NCBI GenBank assembly: GCA_029204225.1
Contig: CM055113.1
Location: 16,871,745 to 16,935,744, forward strand
Direction: 5' to 3'
Length of the DNA stretch: 64,000 bases
Source: Diphasiastrum complanatum
Lineage: Eukaryota > Streptophyta > Lycopodiopsida > Lycopodiales > Lycopodiaceae
How positions within the stretch are numbered: position 1 is the stretch's first letter; each line of letters begins with the position of its first letter. The notes beneath the pieces were generated by a model. The model had not been told where the DNA came from, did not search any database, and saw nothing but the letters and a program-made list of their open reading frames with translations. This document shows positions 30,767 to 44,000 of the stretch, one piece after another. A program made the translations under genes and the position numbers.

Positions 30767-33115
30767 TCTTCAAAAGCCATGGTTTATGATGTTTTTCTTA
30801 CTTTTAAAGCTTATGTAGAGAAGCAGTTTCCTTTCAAGATAAAAGCTTTAAGAAGTGATAGTGGAGGGGAATACACTTCCAATAAGTTTAAAGACTTTTG
30901 TGAGAGAGAGGGTATTCAGAAAGAGTTTTCCTGTTCATATACTCCTCAGCAAAATGGAGTTGCTGAGAGAAAAAATAGAACTTTGTGTGAATGTGCAAAA
31001 GCCATTAGGCTGGAAGCTTCTCTGCCTAAAGAATTTTGGGGAGAGGCAGTTGCATGTGCAAACTATCTTTGTAATAGGCTTCCAAATCTTGCAATAGGAG
31101 GAAAGACACCATTTGAGATGTTGTATAAGAAAAAGCCTAAGATAGATCATAGGATTTTTGGCTGTGTATGATTTGTGCATGTACCTATAGAAACTAGGAA
31201 GAAGGAAGATCCTAGTGCAGTGAAAGGAATTTTTGTAGGTAATGCATCTACTGAAAAAGCATACAAGATTTATTTGCCCTCTACTGACAAAAATGTTGTT
31301 AGTAGAGATGTGGTCTTTCATGAAGATTAGAAATTTAACTCGGATGATGTTCATATCAAAGAGACTCATGCAAGATCAATCATCAACCTTGATGTTGTTC
31401 AAGAAGAGGTGAGGCCGAGGCTTGAGGAGGAGCAGATTCAAGCTATCACACCAAGAAGATCTACACGAGCAAGATCTGAGCCAAGGAGGCTCACATATGA
31501 TGAATAAGGAAGGCAAGTGGAAGGTGAAACTTCCTATCATGCACTTTTTATATCAGATGAAGAGCCTAAGGATGTCCAGGAAGCTTTTCAATCCAAGAAG
31601 TGGGTTGAAGCAATGACCCAAGAATTTGAAGCCTTGATGTCAAACAACACATGGGAGCTTGTGGAGCCACCAAACAACATGCATGTGATCGGAAGTAAGT
31701 GGGTATTCAGAATCAAGTATAATCATGATGGATCTATTAATAAGTATAAAGCTAGACTTTGTGCTAAAGGCTACTCTCAGATTAAAGGTCTTGATTATAC
31801 CTTTGCACCAGTTGCAAAGATGGTAACAATTTGAATACTCATCTCTCTTGCATGTTTTCACAAATGGAGTATGTTCCAGTTTGATGTTTCTAATGCATTT
31901 CTCAATGGTTACCTTGAGGAGAAGATTTATATGGAGCAACCTTCAGGTTTTGTGAAGGAAGGCGATGAATCAAAAGTTTGTCTTTTGTTCAAAAGTTTGT
32001 ATGGACTAAAACAGGCACCAAGGTCTTGGTATGCAAGGCTCAATTTTTATCTCATATCACTCGGATTTTGTCTAAGTGAATATGACCCTTCTCTATATTA
32101 TAAGTTTGTAGATAACTTTTAATTATTCTTCTCATCTATGTAGATGATATCATTCTTTGTGGAAACAGTGAGAAGTTAGTTGAAGAAACTAAGCATGCAC
32201 TTGGTACTGAGTTTAAAATGCAAGACTTAGGAGTTCTTCACTATATTCTAGGCCTTGAAATAGATTTTTGGAAAGGTCATGCATTTATGAGCCAAAGTAG
32301 ATATGCACTTTCCATGCTCAGAAAATATCATATGGAGAACTGTAAAGGCATAGATACACCTAAGGAACACACTGTAAAAGTTCCTATTAAAGATGATGAA
32401 AAATCCTTTGAGGACATCACTCTTTATAGGAGTCTTATTGGCTCACTTATTTGGTTAACGGTGACTAGGCCTGATCTGAGCTTTTGTGTTCATAAGCTGA
32501 GTCAACACATGCAGGATCCAAAGTTATATAATTGAAAGTTGGCTAAAAGAGTCTTGAGGTATATATCTTCTACCTTGGATTATGGACTATATTATGAAGG
32601 AGAAGATCTGACTTTGATTGCCTTTTCAAATTTAGATTTTGCAGGAGATAGGTTGGATAGGAAATCCACAAGTGCTTACACTATATTTCTTGGAGGAAAT
32701 TTGGCTTCTTGGCTGTCAAAGAATAGACAACTATTTCCTTATCATCCTGTGAAGCTGAATACAAATATCTTACAACCACAACAAAGGAGGTTTTATGGAT
32801 TAAAAGGCTACTTTTGGAGCTTAAGTGTTATGCAGATGAAGATTTAACAATTATCAAGAATGATAACATTTCTGCTCAGGCTCTTGCAAATAATCCAGTC
32901 TTTCATGCAAGGAGCAAGCATATTGAAGTGGCTCATCATTTTGTAAGAGAAAAAATCATTGGAGGAGAGATCTCATTGGAGCATGTTTCATCTTCAGATT
33001 GTGTTGCAGATCTTCTCATCAAGCCTCTACTCAAGAATGTCTTTATGAAGATGAGGTCAAACCTTGGCCTAATTTCAAAATCTATGTTGATAAGAACATA
33101 AATTTTAAGGAGGAG
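30767..33115 (+). pseudogene. Ty1/copia pol, integrase to RNase H, damaged
   Basis: Integrase core from SSKAMVYDVFLTFKAYVEK, ALRSDSGGEYTSNKFKDFCE and YTPQQNGVAERKNRTLCECA to FGCV; TGA at 31169, TAG near 31329. Reverse transcriptase: SKWVFRIKYNHDGSINKYKA, TGA 31832, FQFDVSNAFLNGYLEEKIYM, LYGLKQAPRSWYARLNFYL, TAA near 32120, then IYVDDIILCGN at the catalytic YVDD. RNase H: RSLIGSLIWLTVTRPDLSFC, TGA at 32533, STSAYTIFLGGNLASWLSKN, a frameshift near 32740, FHARSKHIEVAHHFVREK to about 33100. The upstream half is missing; the frame begins right at the end of the gypsy LTR, so the gypsy insertion or a later deletion truncated it. Confidence 0.88.
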
Positions 33116-33844
33116 TGTGAAGATTATTACAATATTATCTTCCTATCTTCAGTTTGGGGTCATGTCCATGATAATTTCCACTAGGTTTCATGTTGTACAT
33201 ATAAGGAGTGTGAATTGAGCAAATATCTTTCTAGTGTAGCTCGGATTTGAGTTAGATAGGTTCAATTGTAATGACATGCAGATGTTTTGATAGCATGCAA
33301 AGTCTTACTGTATGCATGCAAGCCACATGCAATCAGTGCATGCAACATGCAAAGTAGTTTATGTGATCTACACATGTCTAGGCAATTTTATGAGTTGACA
33401 TGCAGTACATGCACCATACATGCATGCAGTTACACATGTGGATCTCTGGTAGGTGAATTAGTTCAGTTAAGTGGACTTTCCATGCAACTCCACTGTAGGA
33501 ATTCGGGTCTCTCTCATGTAGGGAAAGCTGGGCATGTTTTGCCATATTGTGAATATTGAGATTTTGGTGTTTTGGACTCATTCTCTCTCTACCCGAGTTT
33601 TCTATGTATGATTTTCTCTCTCTACTCGAGAGCAGCCTCTTTTTCCAATACTGAACACTTATAATTATTTCTGACATTCATTTCTCATAGTGAAGAGTTA
33701 GATTTTTTCATCATATGTATGCCATTGTGCTCTTGCCTTAGATTTTTCAAGCATACTGTTCTTTGTTCAATCTTTGCAATCACAACACCTTAGTAAGATC
33801 CTGTAGGGTGTGTGGTGAAGTTCACACGTGCTAAAAACTTCACA
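33116..33844 (+). repeat. Copia 3' LTR
   Basis: Perfect 7-bp terminal inverted repeat TGTGAAG..CTTCACA, 729 bp, preceded by the purine tract AAGGAGGAG. It contains a CATGCA-rich patch (33270-33430). Confidence 0.85.
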
Positions 33845-34439
33845 ATTGTATGGAAGCGTTCCAAAAGAGCCCTTTGATTTTCTCTAGAATTTTTTTGCCA
33901 CCATGTTGCTGTGTTTCTATCTTTGAAAGCATTTTTGGCTCCTTACCCTTTAACCTTTCAACATAGTACTTGTCTACTATTGGACTAATGTGCAAGAGAA
34001 ACATAGACCCTTGAAACTAGTCAAGAGTGTCTCATTACCATTGATCTTGATCAAGGGAGGAGATTGATTTTCATATTAAGTGTGTGGCCAAGAGTTTTTT
34101 GGGCCAAGTGACATAAGGGAAGCCTCACTACTATATATAGGATGTGTTTGTACATATTTCACATTGAGTGAATGAGAGCTATTGAGGTCATCGGTGGCAA
34201 CCTTGAGATTTCTATCTTCTCTTCTCTCTCCTCACGTGAGATTAAGCTAGATTGTAAATGTGGGTTCTAAGGGTGCTAGATGGTAAACTTAGATGATAAA
34301 TTAATGACAATAAGAGTGTTTGTGTGCGAGCAATGGAAAAAATTCAAATCTATTTTTTTTTTCAAAATTTTGCTATACCCTTTATATTGGGAATCACTTG
34401 ATTTCTATGCGAGTCTCAATGTTAGTAATCATAATTGTA
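33845..34439. other. No gene; possible LTR-like promoter
   Basis: TATATATAGG near 34133 with a leader-like stretch TCTTCTCTTCTCTCTCCTCA near 34220 suggests another LTR fragment; no coding and no boundaries found. Confidence 0.3.
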
Positions 34440-35330
34440 ATTTAGAGGATGATGATGACACCGATTAGACATTCAAGTCTTGGCTTCTTCATACCTTGAG
34501 TTCCACTTTTCCATATGTCCATAGTTATATAGAATGATCGTGTCAATTTTCCTTTTGATTGAGATGAAAGTCTCTTTTCCACACCATTTCCTTGTGGTAC
34601 TTCATTCTTAACACATTCATCTTCTTCTTCACACCACATTTTTGGACTTGTAGAATGCAATTGCAAGATTATTTCAGTGATATAAAACAAAGATTCTTGA
34701 ACAAGACAACCTTCTGCATTGCTACCTTCTAGCCTTGCCTTTTGTCTCACAAAGCCCTTGACAACTTTTATAAAGTGCTCAAGGTAAAACATCCATCTTG
34801 TTTGCATAGGTCCTACAATTGATACTTCTTCAACCAAATACACTAGAAGATGAACATGTATATACAAAAAGGAAGTTGGAAACTCTCTTTCCAACATACA
34901 TACCATTTCACATGCACTAAAAAAAAGTGAAATAGCACATCTTTGTACAAGTGTTTAAAACCAATATATAAAGCGTATTTTGTATGTCATCGTTGAAACA
35001 ACCTTGAGAAAGAAGAAATATAAATTGCAACATCTTATGCCAATCATGCAATTTTAATCAGCTTAATTTTCGATCTTTGGTAGATGATTTGCATAAATAT
35101 GTGCATAGCTTGTTGGAGTTCTCATTCGTTTTATGATGTATTTAACATGCGAGAGTTGATCTTTTGTGAGAATTCATGGCACGTTAGGTAGAATTTTATC
35201 TCCACTTTTAGTGTATTGAATCCAATAGACTTGTAGATTTTTACGAGTTGCCGAGTTGTCTTATGATGTAATTCCACAGTGAATTCACCAACGTTTTTTA
35301 AATATGCGCAAAGGAGGTTCCACAAAGTTC
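34440..35330 (-). pseudogene. CACTA (En/Spm) transposase-gene remnant, DUF4218 region
   Basis: Minus strand 34906-34630 reads LEREFPTSFLYIHVHLLVYL, VEEVSIVGPMQTRWMFYLEH and FIKVVKGFVRQKARLEGSNA EGC, the pattern of DUF4218 proteins encoded by plant CACTA elements (FPPxFFDxMxHLxVHL..GPVxxRWMYPxERY.. then VRNxxxPEGSIAEGY). The weaker upstream part includes AMHIFMQIIYQRS near 35100, matching the usual CHDxHxLMQ region. Stops and frame changes are frequent. No CACTA terminal repeats were located. Confidence 0.75.
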
Positions 35331-35340
35331 TTGGGAACTT

Positions 35341-36578
35341 TGGGAATTATTGATGTGGATGTGCTAGTAGTGGGGATTCACCATGAGGCTCACATGATTT
35401 TCAACTGTTATCCTAGCTAGTATTTCTCGACTCTCATTCTCATCCTTCTCTTTTTCCTCAAGCACCGAGATGCTCTGTAAAATAGCTTGGCTCGACATCT
35501 TGGGGATTCCTCAGAATTTGTCAACAAGGATGTTAATGAAACAGAAGGATTCGTGCATTCAAGTAGGTATATTGTAACTTATCTCAAATGCTTAATTGAA
35601 TATGCTTATGCAGGTTTGTTCTCAAATATGTTTTTTTTCAATGTAGATCTGCATTGGTTGCAAATCAAAATATCAAATATAATGATTCAATTGGAAAGAC
35701 ATTGGGTTGTATATTAATAGGTAAATCAACTGAATCTATGTTGATGAATAATAAAAGTCCACATATAAACTCTAAAATTGCAGAGGGCTTGATGATGGAC
35801 ATACAAAAATTCTTAGGTTACTTAATTTTCTATCATTATTGATTCTAATTTTCCTTTTGCTGTTGACAACTTAATCAGACAGAGTGTCATTCATTCAAAC
35901 TACTCTAATATCATTTTACGCATAAAACGCTTTTCCTTTGGTTTGATAGAGGAAGACTGTTGTTTAGCATTCATTACCTTTTACACCTTTTCTAAAAGTG
36001 GTACTGGCTGCTTGCAAAATGTCTGTTGACAACCAGATTTTCTCTCGACTCCATTTCATTTGAAATAAGTCAATAATGTATCAACTTAACAACTTTTAAG
36101 AGCTATTTTCTTGGGGAACGATCTAAATACAACATAAATATAGCAATTTTGTGTTGGTATATTGTGACATATCTGGTGAATGGAGAAATCACATTGGCAA
36201 GCACGAGCAACATTCCATTGAAACACTCAACCTGGAAAAACTAATGAAAAAAGAAGCTACATTATTCAATTGTTTCAATGGTTTTACATAAGATTTTAAA
36301 TTAGATAGATCACCAAATCTTCAGATTATGACAAGACCTAAAAAGCTTGCAAATTCATGGAGTAAGAGAGAAGAGCATCATAGTCAAATGATATGTACTG
36401 ACTGTATAAGTATTAACTGTCTAAATACAGAATACAAATTTTTCACTCTTTATCATCAGATTTTGTATCTCCTTCAATGGTTGTATTGTCATGAAGAAAT
36501 TCTTTGCTTGAGTATGCATCTAATACATGTGCATTATCTTTGTTTCCACTAAGTTCAATATGAGTACAATGAATAATT
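35341..36578. other. No recognised gene
   Basis: AT-rich sequence with short open frames (for example 35487-35717) and no recognisable domain, LTR or repeat. Confidence 0.4.
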
Positions 36579-37346
36579 TGTTGGATTTATCTAATCAACT
36601 CTCCTAAATCCCATCCATTCGTTGTTGCAACATTACATGCATTGTTGCACGTTCCTCCATAACTGAATACATGAAAAAGTGAGTGGCACTCGACTTATTG
36701 GGAAAGCTGACATATTGACTTACTCGAAGTTTTTGACATATCGGCCTATTAACCACTTTAGTTCATTTGGCCTCGTTAGCAACTCGCTCGATGATCGAAT
36801 AGTCGAAGTCTCCTCACACTCACTTTTTGTACTATGCAACTAACTTGAAAATGACAACAACCGCCACGATCTCCTCCAAACAACACAACGCTCCATGCCA
36901 TCTCTTTGTACACTCATCTGCATAGATGTAAATTGTATATAAATAATTGTTGTAATCTAATCAAGATAGCATTCAACGAGATCGACATTGTAGATGCTTT
37001 CATGCATCGATTCTTTTTTCAGACTGATTGTCAATAATAAGCTCATAGCTATGCACTAATCTGAATCAACTACTGTCTTTGCGTTCAGAGTTCATGTCAG
37101 TATTGGATGTTTAAGCTACTATGATTTCCTATCTAAAATTCTTACTTCCTTGTCTGATTGTTGCTCTTTTGCTTCCGCAAACAACCGCGCAATCAAGCTC
37201 TAGTTTAATCTCGTGTTTGCCTACTTAGTTATCAATAGTGCACACATCGAGGGAAATCAACTGATCGATGCCTTCGTGTAGTAGTAGAATCGTCCCAATT
37301 CGATTGATTCGGCTAGGTCTGAGTCGTTGGACCAGCTTCCCCAACA
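36579..37346 (+). repeat. Copia 5' LTR
   Basis: TGTTGG at 36579 and CCAACA at 37341-37346 are exact inverted ends. The PBS follows immediately at 37347. A TATA-like TGTATATAAATAA lies near 36936. 768 bp. Confidence 0.75.
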
Positions 37347-37358
37347 TGGTATCAAAGC
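37347..37358 (+). other. Primer-binding site (initiator tRNA-Met type)
   Basis: TGGTATCAAAGC directly follows the LTR; one mismatch to TGGTATCAGAGC. Confidence 0.8.
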
Positions 37359-37558
37359 AATAATTACTACTCTTTGATTCCTTTATCTGATACCAGTCCA
37401 ACATGGTAAGCAATTTTATGTCAGAGCTATTTCTATAGCCTGATAAGCTTCTCACAGAACTTGATTCTATTATCCGACTGTTTTCTTGTTCTGTAAGTTG
37501 CATTAGATTTTCATTCTTAAGTCACTAATAGTTACTATCACCTAGACTAACTATCCAC

Positions 37559-38745
37559 ATGGATTCCCCAAAGAAAGCCAATGCTATCATGGACAAGGTT
37601 GATAAATGCAATAACCATGAGATCCAGGATTGCCGAATTCTCAAAGCGAAGAATGCAGGCAAGCAACCTTATCAACAAGCAAACACAGTTACAACATTTT
37701 TTGAAGTCAAAATGGACGAAGGCGCTTTTATGGTCAAAGACAAATATGTGAATTTAGATGATTCGTGGTTTTTGGATTTCGGAGCTACTCAACATATGAC
37801 CAATCGTTGTGAGATTTTCCATTCTTATGCGCCTTACAGCACAAAGAAGTATGTTCATCTTGGTGATGATAGCACTCACACTATCGAGGGTGAAGGTATT
37901 GTAAGATTGAGGTTACAGCATGATCAATTCAAACTAATATCAAAAGTCTTGTATGCTCCTAAACTCTCTACAAATATGTTATCAGTAAGTAAAATTACAG
38001 ATTTAGATCATAAGGTGAGTTTGAGTCTGATCAATGCAGAATTATCAATAGGAGTGATAAGATTATTGAACTCGGCAAGAGGCATGGATACTTATACAAA
38101 TTGGCACATTGTTATTCTGATACTAGTCAAGCCTTGAAAACCTCTATTCTTGTCAATAAAGCATTACTATGGCATCATCGCTTAGGAAACCTAAACCATT
38201 TATCTGTATTGAACATCTCCAGACAATCCCTAGCACTTGATCTCAATTATCCTTCTGGTAAAGTCGATCTCCCTGTCTGTCATAGCTGCATCCTTGGAAA
38301 ATAGACTAGGATTCCTTTTAGATCGAGTCATAGGCATGCAGCAAAAGGTCTGTTAGATGTTTTTCATTTAGATATATGTGGACCTATGCAAACTCCTTCA
38401 TTGCTAGATGCAAAATACTTTATTACCTTTATTGACAAATGTTCCAAAAGAACAGCTGTTTACTTCATTAAGCAAAAATCAGAGGCTTTCAACAAGTTCA
38501 GACAATTCAAAGAGCATGCAGAAAATCGCTATCTCTCAATCCGAGATTTCACTCTCGAAGCAAACACATATAAATCATGTATCATTACCTTAGAGAGAAA
38601 GTGCACAACATGAAAGTAGAACTGGTTTTCTGTAGAACAAACTACATGGCAACAGATTAAATCACAAAGTCTCTATCAAAGGAGCAACATCTTAGATTTA
38701 ATGATATGTTAAATCTGAAGATCAAAGTTTTTCAGGATCCACATT
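37559..38745 (+). pseudogene. Copia gag end, protease and integrase fused to the RNase H end
   Basis: Starts with a zinc-knuckle-like remnant (KCNNHEIQDCRILKAKNAGK), so most of gag is deleted. Protease: SWFLDFGATQHMTNRCEIFH, where DSGAT is expected and DFGAT is found, replacing the catalytic Ser-Gly context. Pre-integrase: LLWHHRLGNLNHLSVLNISR, CHSCILGK, TAG at 38302. Integrase: LDICGPMQTPSLLDAKYFIT, FKQ-type helices to EHAENR near 38530. Near 38555 it switches directly to SKHI-stop-IMYHYLREKVHN, KVELVFCRTNYMATD and LSKEQHLRFNDMLNLKIKVF, the end of RNase H. The reverse transcriptase is therefore deleted. Confidence 0.85.
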
Positions 38746-38754
38746 AAGGGGGAG

Positions 38755-39390
38755 TGTTAGATTTCTTATGCTCAGTCTTAAACAAATCATTCAAGTAATG
38801 AGCATCCTGAAAACTGAAGTCTGACAACATGTTTTCGGACCTTCACATTTCTCCTTTGAGATTTCTTGTGCCTTGAATGTTTTTAAGACACTTTCTCCTT
38901 TTTCGCCTTTTTCGCAACTTCGCAAAAAATGCAACACAGTGGCCAAGTGGCCAAAATGCCTTAGAAATTAGTGAACAGTGTCATTGAACAAGCGATAAAC
39001 ATAGAGTATCTACAAGTCTTCCGTTGATGATGAATCTGAAGTAAGTGGGTAGGTTGATTTGTAATAGGATGAGCTCTACTATGATATAATCAAGGCTCCA
39101 ATGCTCTTTCACCTCAATCATAGTCAAAAATTCTTCATTGTGTATGATGCTTATCTCCTTTTGGTCTGTGTGACCATTTATTTGAAAGTCTTAATCTAGT
39201 CGTAGCCATGTACCATCAGTTTTCTTGAATCTCTGATAGCTAAATGTGAGATTGAGCATTTGTTTTTTGATATGATAATGGAAGATCGTTGAGGACTTTT
39301 TTTATCCTGCATTCTATATCTTTATTTGTTTTACTATCTCAGCCTTGATTCATAAGATTGCAAACAAATAAAGTGTCCTTCGAACACTTG
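38755..39390 (+). repeat. Copia 3' LTR start, right end uncertain
   Basis: TGTTAGATTTCTTATGC follows the purine tract AAGGGGGAG. It contains a TTCGC/GCAACACAGTG patch (38905-38945) that resembles sequence upstream of the related copia at 53178. Similarity to the 36579 LTR beyond the first ten bases is poor, so the pair is either very diverged or from two elements. Confidence 0.5.
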
Positions 39391-39399
39391 CACTTGAGA

Positions 39400-40490
39400 A
39401 AAATCAACAAATATATGCAATGAGAGACAAGGTGTGCTTATTGCAAAGGAGCCTCTATGGGCTCAAGCAAGCACCTAGAGCTTGGTACTCTAGGTTGAAC
39501 TCTTTCTTAAGCTCTATTCATTTTGTAGTTAACTCTTATGAGCCTTCCTTGTACATGAGCTTCAATGAAGGAAAGATCATTGCTCTCATTTTGTATGTAG
39601 ATGACATTATCCTTAATGGTAATGATCAAGATGGCATAAAAGAAGTCAAGATTAAATTGTCTAGAGAGTAGATCTTGGAAATATTCATTTCATACTAGGC
39701 ATAGAAGTATCAAGAGAAATGGATTTTAGTTTTATATATCAATCCAAATATGCATCTTCTATCTTAGAAAAAATTGGAATGAAAAATTGCAAAGGAGTTG
39801 ACACTTCTTTGGAGCTGCAATCTAAAAGCTTCTAGTAGTTGTGATGAAGCATCCTTTGAAAAAATCACACTATATATAAGGCTTATAGGCTCTCATTGGA
39901 AAAGTGCAAAAGGTTCTTAAGATATATGGCCACCAAGAATTTTGGCATAGATTATCATGGAACTAATCTTGCTTTGAGAGCACACACGGATGCTGATTTT
40001 GCAGGTTACAAGGTGGATAAAAGTCCATAAGAGCTTTTGCTACCTTTCTTTGTGATGGTATAGTATCTTGGCTTGCCAAAAAGCAAGCTACATTTCACTT
40101 TCCTCAACCGAGTCGGAATACACGGCCTTAACATCAACAACCAAGGAGGTCTTGTGGCTAAAGAGGCTATTGGTGGAGCTACAAGTCATGGAGGCCAAGA
40201 AGGATCCACTCATCCATTGTAATAACCAATCAACCCAAGCACTTGCAACCAATCCCACATTCCATGCAAGGAGCAAGCATATAGAGATTGCTCACCATTT
40301 TGTGAGGGAGAAGGTTCAAGCTAAGGAGATCAAACTTCAACATGTATCTTTATCAGATTGCCTAGCTGATAAACTCACTAAAGCCTTGCCAAAGGTTTCA
40401 TTTATCAAGTTAAGGTCAGTCTTAGCTGTTGTAGATAGATGTACTATAGATGTATATAGTACATTGAAATTGACAATTTTTACCTTGTAA
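39400..40490 (+). pseudogene. Copia reverse transcriptase and RNase H fragment
   Basis: Reverse transcriptase: VCLLQRSLYGLKQAPRAWYS, NSYEPSLYMSFNEGKIIALI and LYVDDIILNGN (catalytic YVDD) to TAG 39669. A degraded connection follows. RNase H: ASYISLSSTESEYTALTSTT, KEVLWLKRLLVELQ, HCNNQSTQALATNPTFHARS, KHIEIAHHFVREK and SDCLADKLTKALPKVSFIKL to TAA 40488. The stretch 39669-40067 is broken by stops and a deletion, and the upstream half is missing. Confidence 0.85.
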
Positions 40491-41448
40491 AAAGTTAATT
40501 GCTTGGTACTTAAGTGAATCCACACATGTGAGGGCCTGTCCACACGTGTGAAATGCATGTGGAAAAATTCAAATCCATTGTACATAGCTTTCATATGAGA
40601 CAAATGCAAGATTCCCTACTTTGTTGGATCTACTTGCTAGAATATAGAAATCTAGAAGGTCAACACTAGCTTCCAAATGATGATGTGAAAAACGAGTGGA
40701 ATCTAAGCCAAAATGGATAAGATAAGTACAATGAGTTATTCCACACATGCTACAAGTCAAGAGAGAGATTATCACTTTTGTATATATGATCCATATTGAA
40801 TCCATTTTGAGGTTAATGATGAGAAGCATTGTTTTGGGAGTAAATCCATGTTTTTCACTCTCTTGTGTATGATCAAAGTGTGTGAATGCTTAAGAAACTT
40901 ATAGTAGCCATTCTCTGTTATCAGGCCGTACAGTCACTAGTTTTCACACGTGTGAGGCCACGGGATCATAGTTTAGATTGTTCTTGCTTGGAAATGTAGA
41001 AATTGTCAATGTAAAACTAGTTTTGATCTTGATTAAAAATCCAAGTTGCCAATCACTCTCAAGGGTCTATTATAGATCTAATTAAGAGCCATTTACTAAT
41101 TTTTGGCCCTCTGGAGCATAGAGAAAGTAACGGAATGGATTTTTAGGCCATTGCAAAATTAAAATCAATTAGAGACCTAAAAGTCAAGTTAGTGAATATA
41201 AAATATTTCTCACCTAATTTGGAGTTCAAATAGTTAGGGTGGTAGAAATTGGCCAATAGCCAATGGGGCCAAATGCCCACTCTCCACTATAAATAGTGGC
41301 TCTATTCAATCAAAGAAAGGTGGAGAGTCTACTATTTTGGCATTCGGATTCCCTTGTTTCTCCTCTTCCTCTACCTCTGTCGTGCTTATTGCTATTTTGC
41401 TATTTGTTGGATTTGCTGGTTATTGTTATCTTTGTGTTTGTTTGTTTG
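40491..41448. other. No gene; LTR-like stretch
   Basis: Repeated CACACGTGTGA-type palindromic strings (about 40520, 40540, 40945) and a TATA box (CTATAAATAGTGG near 41288) with a leader-like continuation suggest LTR sequence of the copia fragment upstream; ends not found. Confidence 0.35.
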
Positions 41449-42639
<1,191 letters not shown>

Positions 42640-43665
42640 AAAATCATTGTTTAAGCCGATTTTAATGACGGCTTTGAGGGTTGTCATTTAATCCATCTCA
42701 CTAAAATCAATGGTTGAAATGACGACAAAAAATCGTCATTTATCTTATCTTATATGATGACCAATAAAAGCCATCATTTATTTTCTTAGATCTAAAAAAA
42801 ATGATGACCAAAAATCTTCATTTAAGCCATCTTTTATGATGGCCAAAAATTGTCATTTAAATCGACTTAAATAAAAACTGTCCATTTTCTTTTGCCAAAA
42901 TGGAGAATAAATGACGACCAAAAACTGTCATTGAAATCAACTTGAATGACGACCATTAAAAAGAGTTCCTTTATTTTGCCAAAGTGAAGAATAAATGACG
43001 ACCAAAAATCATCATTTAAGTGGACTTTAATGACGGCCATTGAAAATTGTCTTTTTTATTTTGTCAAAACAAAGAATAAATGATGATCAAAAGCCGCTTT
43101 TAAGTCGACTTAAACAACGACCAAGTAAAACCCTCTTTTTTATTTTGTCCAAATGGAGAATAAATGACGACCAAAAAAGTGCCATTTAAATCAAGATTAA
43201 ATGACGGCCATTAAAAATTGTCCTTTTTATTTTGCCATAATGAAAAATAAATGACGACCAAAAACCATCATTTAAGTTGACTTTAATTGCCATTAAAAAC
43301 CATCTTTTTTGTTGTCGAAACAAAGAATAAATGATGGTAAAAATTGTCAATATGACGGCCAATAGAAACCGCCTTTTTTATGTTGCCAAATGAAAAATAA
43401 ATGACGATAAAAAACTGTCATTTAATTGATTTAAATGACGGCCAATAAAAATTGTCTTTTGTATTTGCCGAAATATTACAAAAAAAATGTTATATCAATC
43501 AACTTAAGTCATGGCCATTTATTTTTTTTGCCAAAATGAAGAATAAATGACGGCCATGAAATTGATCCTTTCTATTTTTCCAAAATGTAAAATAAATGAT
43601 GACCAAAAACCGTCATTTAAGTCAACATAAATGACAGTCATTAAAAATTGTCATTTTGTGATTAA
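42640..43665. repeat. Array of about 11 imperfect 85-bp units with internal inverted motifs
   Basis: Unit pattern: AATAAATGACGACCAAAAAC, CGTCATTTAAGTCGACTTAA, ATGACGGCCATTAAAAATTG, TCTTTTTTATTTTGCCAAAA, TGAAG. Unit starts are visible at about 42906, 42988, 43074, 43158, 43245, 43325, 43395, 43541 and 43590, with degenerate units before 42906. Each unit contains AAATGACGG in both orientations. Such arrays are typical of CACTA subterminal regions, but no CACTA terminus was confirmed here. Confidence 0.85.
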
Positions 43666-43941
43666 TATCTTATGCTTTGGTGTGAACGAAGATTAGATTG
43701 ATCAAGTATAAAACATACATTATAGCTAGACCAACTAAGTACAAATCACTAAACCATTAATCGACCACAATTATTTGATTTTAGAGCCTTGATAGTCTTG
43801 TCGAGTTAGTACGAGTTCAATTACCCCTCACATAGTCCACATAGAAGGAGAGGGCCTCCCCGTTTTCACACATACGCATCAAATGGCAGGTGTTTTGGAG
43901 GTTTGAAGGGCCACCCATGTGTAGCAACGACATGTTCACCT

Positions 43942-43947
<6 letters not shown>

Positions 43948-43980
<33 letters not shown>

Positions 43981-44000
43981 ACACACACACACACACACAC
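43948..44000. repeat. (GA)n(CA)n compound microsatellite
   Basis: About 14 GA units followed by about 12 CA units. Confidence 0.95.
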
